Positions 1 to 4,968 of a stretch of DNA of 9,455 nt are shown here, piece by piece (positions within the stretch are counted from its first letter, which is position 1; every line of letters starts with the position of its first letter). A program made the position numbers and the translations under genes. The notes beneath the pieces are model-generated. The model had not been told where the DNA came from. It did no database searches and saw only the letters and a list, made by a program, of their open reading frames with translations. Source of the DNA: Candidatus Latescibacteria bacterium 4484_7 (lineage in GTDB: Bacteria > Krumholzibacteriota > Krumholzibacteriia > Krumholzibacteriales > Krumholzibacteriaceae); assembly GCA_002085285.1 (NCBI GenBank), contig NATK01000040.1, forward strand, positions 1 to 9,455, read 5' to 3'.

Positions 1-327
1 CTGAGGGAAACGAGGGCGCTCGCTGAGCAGCTCAGGTATCATCTTCAGAGGGAAAAGAATTCGACAGGAAGCCTGATGAAAACGAGGCGGCTGCGCAAGA
101 TCTACGGGCTCGGGATAAAGAGAAGAGTTCATATAATCAAATCGCTCGGCCTTATACTAGGCGAAACGATCTTCAACGATTTCAGAAGAGGCCGATTCGA
201 TAGAAAGGATATTGTCGACCTCTTCAGATTCGATTCGACCGAGGATAGTGCTGCAGAGTCAAAGTATATGGACCTTTCAAAAAGAACGAAGTCATTCGAT
301 TATTTTGGCGAGATAGTGGGCAGTTGA
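1..327 (+). CDS. C-terminal part of an unrecognised protein (5'-truncated)
   Basis: The frame is open from the first base of the window and ends at TGA 325-327, so these 108 codons are most likely the 3' end of a gene that starts outside. An ATG exists at 76, but nothing resembling a good ribosome binding site precedes it and the open frame continues upstream. The visible part is soluble, rich in Arg/Lys and probably helical. It has a basic stretch (MKTRRLRKIYGLGIKRR, residues 26-42 of the visible part) followed by an acidic, Phe/Asp-rich tail with two DRKD/FRFD-like patches. There is no membrane segment, signal peptide or motif I recognise, so I assign no function. It converges on the regulator gene at 349-711 with only 21 bp between the stop codons. 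Confidence 0.6.
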   Translation: MRETRALAEQLRYHLQREKNSTGSLMKTRRLRKIYGLGIKRRVHIIKSLGLILGETIFNDFRRGRFDRKDIVDLFRFDSTEDSAAESKYMDLSKRTKSFDYFGEIVGS

Positions 328-329
328 GA

Positions 330-348
330 TTTCTTCGGTTAAAAGAAA
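330..348. terminator. weak AT-rich hairpin between convergent genes
   Basis: The 21 bp between the two converging stop codons contain the inverted repeat TTTCTT (330-335) and AAGAAA (343-348) around a 7-nt loop. The stem is short and AT-rich. It could act as a small bidirectional transcription end because there is no other room for one, but it would be weak and has no long U-run. Confidence 0.2.
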
Positions 349-711
349 CTATTTCAATTTGGGCTGTTTGGTGAGAAAATCCTCTATTCCTTTGATCGTT
401 CTGAGGAATTTTGGAATGTTTTCTATTTCCATTTCGATTCCGAGGTATTTGTAGAAATTGACGACAAGTGCGTCGAATCCCTCTTTGTTGAGTACGTAAC
501 GGACATAGACGCCCTCTTTTGTTCTTATGACAAGGTTCTCCCGCTCGAGTATCTTTATGTGATGAGATGTGAGGGGATTGGATATCTTGAGCCTTTTTGC
601 GATATTCGATACGCATATCGGCTCCTGCGAGATCTCTTTCAGTATGTGGAGTCTTACAGGATTGCCGAGGCTTTTGAAGATTCTTTCAAAGGATCTTACT
701 TTTTTTCCCAT
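349..711 (-). CDS. ArsR-family winged-helix transcriptional regulator
   Basis: This 120-residue protein has the size and layout of ArsR/SmtB-type dimeric repressors. The N-terminal helix carries the typical FKSLGNPVRLHILKEI stretch (residues 12-27). A helix-turn-helix follows at about 33-55, with recognition helix SNPLTSHHIKILE (44-56), and a beta-hairpin wing at about 59-74 (LVIRTKEGVYVRYVL). The metal-sensing motif of classical ArsR (CxC in helix 3) is absent: only C33 is present, in PICVSNI. The inducer is therefore unknown and may not be a metal. The ATG at 709-711 follows GGAGG with a 10-nt gap. The gene is the second in a minus-strand pair, 64 bp after the SPW protein gene, and no separate promoter is obvious in that gap. 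I infer that it represses its own operon through the palindrome at 1132-1167. Confidence 0.9.
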   Translation of the reverse strand: MGKKVRSFERIFKSLGNPVRLHILKEISQEPICVSNIAKRLKISNPLTSHHIKILERENLVIRTKEGVYVRYVLNKEGFDALVVNFYKYLGIEMEIENIPKFLRTIKGIEDFLTKQPKLK

Positions 712-737
712 CGATTTGCATCCTCCGGAGTTGTTGC

Positions 738-761
738 AGGGGGGAGATTTCTCTCCCCCCT
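738..761 (-). other. intercistronic GAAA-capped hairpin
   Basis: On the minus strand the gap between the SPW gene and the regulator gene reads AGGGGGGAGA, then a GAAA loop, then TCTCCCCCCT. This is a perfect 10-bp stem (738-747 with 752-761) closed by a stable GNRA-type tetraloop. No U-run follows on either strand, so it is not a normal intrinsic terminator. It ends 13 nt before the GGAGG of the regulator gene. A role in mRNA processing, partial termination or 3'-end protection of the upstream message is inference. Confidence 0.6.
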
Positions 762-775
762 CATTTCCTGCCCGA

Positions 776-1105
776 TCAAGCAGTTACGGAACTTTGCCCC
801 TTCTGCAATGCGGCTATTATAGCAACTATAAGGATGATTACCCCGGAAATCAAGTCATTCCAGAGGTTGCCGCTTTTGCTTCCAGTAATTACGAACGAAG
901 CGATGATCAGCCAGATGCCGAGAATCACATTGATCCAGCAGATCGCCTTGTTCTTTGTTGTTGCGAGGTAGGCGAAGATTGCAATCAGGATCCCAAGAAT
1001 GAGATCGTTCCACAGGCTTCCTGTCTTCGAGGCTGTGATGCCGGGGATAAAGGCTGCAATCACGAGCCAGATCCCGAGCAGGAAGTTCAGCCAGTTTGCC
1101 CACAT
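776..1105 (-). CDS. SPW-repeat family small membrane protein
   Basis: The product has 109 residues and consists of two copies of one ~50-residue unit. Unit 1 (about 2-49) runs from WANWLNFLLGIWLVIAAFI to GSLWNDLILG and a further hydrophobic helix. Unit 2 (about 54-102) runs from CWINVILGIWLIIASFV to GNLWNDLISG and its helix. The repeated W-x-N-x-L-G-I-W-L-x-I-A and G-x-L-W-N-D-L-I signatures match the SPW repeat family (Pfam SPW). The sequence predicts four transmembrane helices with short polar links and no signal peptide, so it is probably an inner-membrane protein. The family has no established biochemical role that I know of. The start is well supported: AAGGAGGTG lies 5 nt before the ATG. 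It is the first gene of the pair with the ArsR-type regulator. Confidence 0.88.
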   Translation of the reverse strand: MWANWLNFLLGIWLVIAAFIPGITASKTGSLWNDLILGILIAIFAYLATTKNKAICWINVILGIWLIIASFVITGSKSGNLWNDLISGVIILIVAIIAALQKGQSSVTA

Positions 1106-1131
1106 GGTAACACCTCCTTATAAATGTGTTT

Positions 1132-1167
1132 TATTATACAATTAAATAACTGTTTAATTGTATAATA
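1132..1167. promoter_or_regulatory. perfect 15-bp inverted repeat, probable ArsR-type operator
   Basis: TATTATACAATTAAA (1132-1146) and its exact reverse complement (1153-1167) flank a 6-bp spacer, taactg. Arm centres are 21 bp apart, two helical turns, as expected for a dimer binding one face of DNA. The inner arm, on the -35 side for the minus strand, contains the -10 hexamer of the SPW promoter. Transcription should start near 1155, inside that arm, so the repeat cannot fold as an intact RNA hairpin in that transcript. This favours a DNA-binding site. The linked ArsR-type regulator is the obvious candidate ligand, by inference. Confidence 0.7.
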
Positions 1168-1217
1168 TTTAGATTTTTGAGTTTGTCAATAAAAAAATAT
1201 CATTTTTTTGTTTTTTT
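1160..1217 (-). promoter_or_regulatory. promoter of the SPW-regulator operon with UP-like A/T tracts
   Basis: Read on the minus strand, a perfect TTGACA (1189-1184) is followed after 16 bp by TATTAT (1167-1162), or after 18 bp by TTATAC (1165-1160). Immediately upstream of the -35, positions 1190-1217 are phased A/T tracts (seven-T and seven-A runs) resembling an UP element. The predicted leader is about 50 nt and carries the strong AAGGAGGTG ribosome binding site (1119-1111). This is the strongest-looking promoter in the window, and its -10 is covered by the palindrome. Confidence 0.75.
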
Positions 1218-1288
1218 CGGGCCTATGAATTTGTCTGCAAACACTGCTGTTTCCCTACAAAAACTTATCTCCTTTTCCTAGATTTTAT

Positions 1289-1317
1289 TTGAATTTTTAG
1301 GTGATCCTCTTCAGAAT
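1289..1317 (+). promoter_or_regulatory. possible promoter of the ktr operon
   Basis: TTGAAT (1289-1294) and CAGAAT (1312-1317) are 17 bp apart, each matching 4 of 6 consensus bases, in an AT-rich stretch upstream of the first gene of the operon. Transcription from here would start near 1324 and place both copies of the leader duplication (1328-1408) in the mRNA. The hexamers are weak and an alternative (TTGTCT 1231 / TACAAA 1256, 19-bp spacing) is no better. Confidence 0.3.
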
Positions 1318-1327
1318 TTGCATCGAT

Positions 1328-1366
1328 TGAATCGACCCGCTCGATGGGTTGGAGAAAAGAGTCTGT
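1328..1366 (+). repeat. leader duplication, copy 1
   Basis: This is the first of two tandem copies with a 42-bp period. It matches copy 2 at 34 of 39 positions by eye. It contains CGACCC-N7-GGGTTG, which in RNA can form a 6-bp stem including one G-U pair. GGAGA follows, and CTG stands at 1363-1365 where copy 2 has the ATG start. It looks like a decayed or duplicated translation-initiation region: in this frame CTG is followed at once by TGA (1366-1368). Confidence 0.65.
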
Positions 1367-1369
1367 GAA

Positions 1370-1408
1370 TGAATCGACCCGCTCGCCGGGTTGGAGGAAT
1401 GAGTATGT
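1370..1408 (+). repeat. leader duplication, copy 2, carrying the ribosome binding site
   Basis: This is the second copy of the 42-bp tandem repeat. Its hairpin is stronger: CGACCCG-N5-CGGGTTG, 7 bp including one G-U pair. The 3' side of the stem runs straight into GGAGG (1393-1397), so the first Gs of the Shine-Dalgarno sequence lie in or next to the hairpin. The start codon ATG 1405 sits 7 nt further on. Folding could therefore tune initiation of the first gene of the ktr operon, by inference. Confidence 0.65.
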
Positions 1409-1788
1409 TTGTTAAGGGGGGATCGACCTTGAATGATGCAAGAGACATAGTCGATGAAACAGTGCTTCTACAGTTGAAGGAGAACGAAGGATTGAATTTT
1501 CTTGGTGTGCCTGAAGAAGGTCCGTTTTTCTGCAAGGTCGTTGCAGTTGACGAAGCGGGGGTCTGGGTGGAGAACAGCAAGTTCGTCACTCTCGACATCA
1601 CCGACTCCAAGGGTAAGGTCATTCCGAAAAACAAGAGGAAGCCGGAAAAACATGTTGTAAATATCCTTTTTCCATGGAAAGATATTCGCACGATAGTTAG
1701 GTTCGCAGATCAGGATGCAGACCGAATCGTCGACGAACTCCTCGACGAATCGGGCGGTGAAGACAGAAGGATTGGCTTCATAAAGTGA
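1405..1788 (+). CDS. unrecognised 127-residue protein, overlapping ktrB
   Basis: I choose ATG 1405 because GGAGG ends 7 nt before it. The ATGs at 1369 and 1399 lie inside the leader repeat, and the peptide they would add (NRPARRVGG) is translated repeat. The product has no signal peptide or membrane helix. Residues about 34-52 (FFCKVVAVDEAGVWVEN with flanks) and 84-98 (HVVNILFPWKDIRTIV) alternate hydrophobic residues and end in a W-x-x-I-x-x-I strand. That pattern recalls small beta-barrels of the Sm/SH3 kind, a guess from pattern only. The last ~25 residues are acidic (DQDADRIVDELLDESGGED). The stop TGA overlaps the ktrB start (TGATG, 1786-1790), implying translational coupling, so a role tied to the potassium channel is plausible. 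I know of no named family for it. Confidence 0.8.
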   Translation: MFVKGGSTLNDARDIVDETVLLQLKENEGLNFLGVPEEGPFFCKVVAVDEAGVWVENSKFVTLDITDSKGKVIPKNKRKPEKHVVNILFPWKDIRTIVRFADQDADRIVDELLDESGGEDRRIGFIK

Positions 1789-3176
1789 TGAAAGGAATGA
1801 CCAGAGTCAGCCTTGCCGTCAAGAGGTACTTTCAAAGGATGCACCCGGCATCTCTGGTTATCTTGAGTTATCTTTCGATGGCTTTGCTGGGGATGCTGCT
1901 CCTTTCTCTGCCGATAGCTTCGACCGGCGATCCGATCAGCCCGATCAACGCTCTTTTCACCTCGACTTCAGCGATATGCGTGACCGGCCTCGTAGTGGTA
2001 GATACGGGCACTGCGTTCACCGCATTCGGCAAGACCGTAATAATGGCTCTGATACAGCTCGGCGGGCTTGGCGTTATGACGTTCAGCGTTTTCTTTTTTC
2101 TGTTTCTTGGAAAAGGATTGGGACTAAAGGAGAGGTGGATCATTACGGAGAGCTTTACTCCTGCTCCTATAAGGGAGATCAGGAGCCTCGTAAAATCGAT
2201 CTTTCTTTTCACATTCCTCGTCGAGGGAACGGGCGCACTGCTTCTCTTCTTTCATTGGAGGCACGAGATGTCCAGCGGCAGCGCCTTGTTTACCGGGCTC
2301 TTTCACTCCATCTCCGCCTTTTGCAATGCGGGCTTTTCGTTTTTCAGCGACAGCTTCGTCAACTATAAGGGAAGCCTGTTATTGAACGCCACGATACTTT
2401 CCCTCATAGTTATTGGGGGAATCGGTTTCCCGGTGATATACGAGTTCATCATGAGGTTCAGGATGCATAGAGCGGGCAGAAGAACGAACCTTTCGCTTCA
2501 CTCGAAGGTCGTTCTCACTACGACTGCGATTCTAATCGTAGTCGGTGCCTTGCTGCTCTTTCTGCTCGAGCGGCACAATCAGATAGCCGGCCTCTCCGGC
2601 AAAGAAGAATTTTTGACGTCTCTGTTTCAGTCGATCACGGCAAGAACCGCCGGTTTCAATACGCTCAACATTTCTGCTCTCGGCGGAGCGACACTTTTTA
2701 TACTGATAATCCTCATGTTCGTCGGGGCGAGTCCGGGCTCTTGCGGCGGCGGGATCAAGACCACATCATTGGCTGTTCTCGTTGGTATATTGAGGAACAA
2801 GATTAAGGGGAGAAAGTCAGTGGATCTTTTCAACAGGACCGTTCCCGAAGAAACCGTTTCGAGGGCCCTCGCCATATTCATTCTCGCTGTTCTCACCGTG
2901 ACCGTCGGTCTTATACTTTTGCTATTAACACAGTCGAATCCACAGGATCCTGGCAGGACGAATTTTCTCGCCTATCTGTTCGAAACCGTATCGGCTTTCG
3001 GTACAGTGGGACTTTCGATGGGTGTGACCCCGACGCTGACTTTCGGAGGGAAGATCGTAATCATCATTCTTATGCTGCTCGGCAGAGCCGGGCTGTTAAC
3101 CGTCGCATATGTTTTCACTCGAAGGGTGAGCGGCGGATTGTACAGATACGCTGAAGAAAAGGTAATGATCGGATGA
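1788..3176 (+). CDS. ktrB: KtrB/TrkH-type potassium uptake channel subunit
   Basis: This inner-membrane subunit of 462 residues conducts K+, in characterised Ktr systems with Na+ coupling. All four M-P-M repeats are visible from their pore loops: SAICVTGLVVVDTG (filter Gly67), AFCNAGFSFF (Gly182), ITARTAGFNTL (Gly289) and SAFGTVGLSMG (Gly408). The spacing is close to characterised KtrB proteins. The gating loop in the third repeat, GASPGSCGGGIKT (313-325), is intact. The C-terminus ends in YAEEKVMIG, typical of the family. Length fits KtrB, and the partner next door is a single-RCK KtrA, so I prefer KtrB over the TrkG/H name. ATG 1788 overlaps the preceding stop. GTG 1785 and ATG 1797 are alternative starts. 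No independent ribosome binding site is clear, suggesting coupled translation. Confidence 0.93.
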   Translation: MKGMTRVSLAVKRYFQRMHPASLVILSYLSMALLGMLLLSLPIASTGDPISPINALFTSTSAICVTGLVVVDTGTAFTAFGKTVIMALIQLGGLGVMTFSVFFFLFLGKGLGLKERWIITESFTPAPIREIRSLVKSIFLFTFLVEGTGALLLFFHWRHEMSSGSALFTGLFHSISAFCNAGFSFFSDSFVNYKGSLLLNATILSLIVIGGIGFPVIYEFIMRFRMHRAGRRTNLSLHSKVVLTTTAILIVVGALLLFLLERHNQIAGLSGKEEFLTSLFQSITARTAGFNTLNISALGGATLFILIILMFVGASPGSCGGGIKTTSLAVLVGILRNKIKGRKSVDLFNRTVPEETVSRALAIFILAVLTVTVGLILLLLTQSNPQDPGRTNFLAYLFETVSAFGTVGLSMGVTPTLTFGGKIVIIILMLLGRAGLLTVAYVFTRRVSGGLYRYAEEKVMIG

Positions 3177-3201
3177 ACCAAAAGATTAGAAGGGGAATGT
3201 C

Positions 3202-3873
3202 ATGGCGAAGAAATATGCGATCATAGGTCTTGGAAATTTCGGGTTCTATGTTTCGAAGACGCTCTTTGAGGAGGGCCACGATGTCGTTGCCGTAGACATC
3301 AAGGAAGAGTCCATAGAGAAGATAAGACCTTACTGCTCACAGGCGATTCTCGGAGATGCCACCCAGAAGGACATGATAAAGAGCCTCGGCCTTGAGGAGA
3401 TGGACGCGGTGATCGTAAGTATGGGGGGCAATGCAAATGCCGCCACACTGATCACACTGTATCTAAAGGAAATAGGAGTCAAGAAGATCGTTGTCAAGGC
3501 GACGAACGAAGACCACGGCAAGATACTCGGTAAAGTAGGGGCTACGGATATCATCTATCCCGAGAAAGACATGGCGATAAAGGTGGCGCGTAGTCTCTCC
3601 ACCCCGGACGTTCTCGATTATATCCCAATGTCCGGGGACTACATCATCGCCGAGATCGCTCCTCTCGAATTCTTTGTTAACAAGAGTCTCGCCGAATTGC
3701 AGCTCCGAACGAAATACAACATCAACGTGATTGCTATAAAGGAACTCGTGCCGGAGAACTTCATTCTCGTGCCACCGGCAAGTTTCGTTATAAAGCACAG
3801 CGATATACTTGTAGTGATAGGCAGAAAGGAGGATATAGAGAAGATCAAGAAATTGTCGGAAAAGAGCAAGTAG
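3202..3873 (+). CDS. ktrA: KtrA-type RCK nucleotide-binding regulator of the K+ channel
   Basis: This 223-residue cytoplasmic protein has one RCK-N domain and one RCK-C (TrkA-C) domain, the KtrA size rather than the doubled TrkA size. The Rossmann signature is GLGNFG (residues 9-14), and the acidic residue ending strand 2 is Asp32 (VVAVDIK), as in nucleotide-binding RCK domains. The RCK-C part spans about 140-220 and contains ISGDYIIAEI-like and PPASFVIKHSDILVVIG stretches typical of TrkA-C. In the family an octameric ring of KtrA binds ATP/ADP and gates a KtrB dimer. It starts 25 bp after ktrB, with AAGGGG 6 nt before the ATG, and is surely in the same operon. Nothing unusual is visible in the sequence. 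Confidence 0.93.
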   Translation: MAKKYAIIGLGNFGFYVSKTLFEEGHDVVAVDIKEESIEKIRPYCSQAILGDATQKDMIKSLGLEEMDAVIVSMGGNANAATLITLYLKEIGVKKIVVKATNEDHGKILGKVGATDIIYPEKDMAIKVARSLSTPDVLDYIPMSGDYIIAEIAPLEFFVNKSLAELQLRTKYNINVIAIKELVPENFILVPPASFVIKHSDILVVIGRKEDIEKIKKLSEKSK

Positions 3874-3885
3874 CTCGGTCACTGC

Positions 3886-3915
3886 TCTACCGATGAATAG
3901 TTCCTGGGCTATAAT
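3886..3915 (+). promoter_or_regulatory. possible promoter of the outer-membrane protein gene
   Basis: A perfect TATAAT (3910-3915) lies in the 107-bp gap after ktrA, about 65 bp before the next start codon. The -35 is poor (TCTACC at 3886-3891, 18-bp spacing) and there is no extended TGn. A 5-bp inverted repeat TCGGT/ACCGA (3875-3879, 3889-3893) just after the ktrA stop might mark its 3' end but lacks a U-run. Confidence 0.35.
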
Positions 3916-3980
3916 ATTCAACTTGCATGTATGGCTGCCGAGTTCAATTGACAGCCGTTATCATAAAATGGAGGGTTGAG

Positions 3981-4769
3981 ATGAAATCTTTTGTCGTGTC
4001 GATGGTATTGGTAGTTTCGATATTGACCTTCGTTGTTGGAACGGCCAGCGCTGGGTTCGGAGTTCGGGTCCTGGCCGGAATAGATTATATCCGTTACAGC
4101 GATTTCAACGATTATGTGAGCAACCTCAATGAAAATGTGCTGCCTTCCTGGAATGTGAGTGATGAAATGGGGAAGATACACTTCGTTCCAGAAATCGGTG
4201 GTGAGGTTCTGTTCTCGGTGATTCCTATGATAAATTTCGGTGTCGGTGCCGGCATGATAATGGGTAAGTCGAATCTCAATATCAGTGTAGGCGACGGGGG
4301 GCTCGATTATGAGCATAAGATAAGAGTTTATCCGGTAACGGGGACGATATATGTCAAGCCGTCGATACCGTTTCTATTTGTTAAGCCGTACGCATTCGCA
4401 GGCGGCGGTATCTATTTTTCCAAGCTATCTTTCACCGAGCGTGTAACGAGCGGCTCGAACGAGGACGGCTACACTTCCGATCTGACGAAATCGGGGTACG
4501 GTGTGCATGGAGGAATAGGTGTCGAGTTTGCAGTCGCTCCCAAGGTCTCTATAAACGTCGAAGCGAGAGGAAGGATAGCCAGCATCAAAGGTTTCACGGG
4601 AACGGCGACAAGTCTCGACGGCGAGGAGATGGATGTCTATCTGGCAAATTACAAGGATTCTTACGGCAACCCTATTTACGGGCCTGAGTCGGTCGATGAG
4701 GTACATCCCGAGGGTGCTCTCGATCTGAGCGGTTACGGTTTTATGGTCGCCTTGAAGATATTTCTGTAA
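3981..4769 (+). CDS. outer-membrane beta-barrel protein
   Basis: The 262-residue product begins with a clear signal peptide: MK, a hydrophobic core VVSMVLVVSILTFVV, and a cleavage site ASA|GF after residue 24. The mature part has no long hydrophobic helix. It has many alternating strands rich in Gly and aromatics, such as FGVRVLAGIDYIRY at its start, INFGVGAGMIMG, KPYAFAGGGIYF, GYGVHGGIGVEFAV and the last strand GYGFMVALKIFL. Acidic polar loops lie between the strands. This is the pattern of small outer-membrane porin-like barrels (Pfam OMP_b-brl type), with no recognisable ligand specificity. I choose ATG 3981 because TGGAGGG lies 5 nt upstream and it starts the signal peptide. The longer frame from ATG 3927 would put 18 odd residues in front. 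It follows ktrA by 107 bp and probably has its own promoter. Confidence 0.82.
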   Translation: MKSFVVSMVLVVSILTFVVGTASAGFGVRVLAGIDYIRYSDFNDYVSNLNENVLPSWNVSDEMGKIHFVPEIGGEVLFSVIPMINFGVGAGMIMGKSNLNISVGDGGLDYEHKIRVYPVTGTIYVKPSIPFLFVKPYAFAGGGIYFSKLSFTERVTSGSNEDGYTSDLTKSGYGVHGGIGVEFAVAPKVSINVEARGRIASIKGFTGTATSLDGEEMDVYLANYKDSYGNPIYGPESVDEVHPEGALDLSGYGFMVALKIFL

Positions 4770-4968
4770 CACGGCGAACGAGATGAAATGCCCTGAAGAT
4801 GCGAGTGAAAAGGCAGGGTCGCTTTGAACGTTACAGGTGCTGCTGCATGGATACGAGAACCTGTACGACCAGAATATAGAAATACTCGTGATTGTATAGA
4901 TGCCTGTTCTTGATTCATGAATTGGCAATATCCTTCGTTATCGGGTTCTAATGATGTAGGGAAATGTC

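Noticed and set aside
569..1123. Plus-strand 184-residue open frame over the regulator and SPW genes
   Set aside because: It is antisense to two well-supported genes, has irregular Cys/Pro-rich composition and no ribosome binding site or family pattern.
1132..1167. Palindrome considered as an intrinsic terminator or RNA hairpin
   Set aside because: It is AT-rich without a GC stem, and the minus-strand transcript should start inside one arm, so the full hairpin would not be transcribed.
1369..1404. Upstream ATG starts at 1369 and 1399 for the gene before ktrB
   Set aside because: They lie in the leader duplication. GGAGG is only 1 nt before ATG 1399, and ATG 1369 has only a poor, distant GGAG, while ATG 1405 has ideal 7-nt spacing.
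1328..1408. Two direct repeats considered as a minimal CRISPR array
   Set aside because: There are only two units with a 42-bp period and similarity across nearly the whole unit, so no separate spacer exists, and no cas genes are nearby.
3927..3980. N-terminal extension of the outer-membrane protein from ATG 3927
   Set aside because: The extension precedes a textbook signal peptide that starts at ATG 3981, which has its own TGGAGGG.
4770..4968. Gap between the outer-membrane protein and the symporter as a regulatory or small-gene region
   Set aside because: I found only a 10-bp palindrome ATTCATGAAT (4913-4922) and a poor TTGGCA/TCTAAT pair with 19-bp spacing that would place the start within the ribosome binding site. 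There is no convincing promoter, terminator or small gene.
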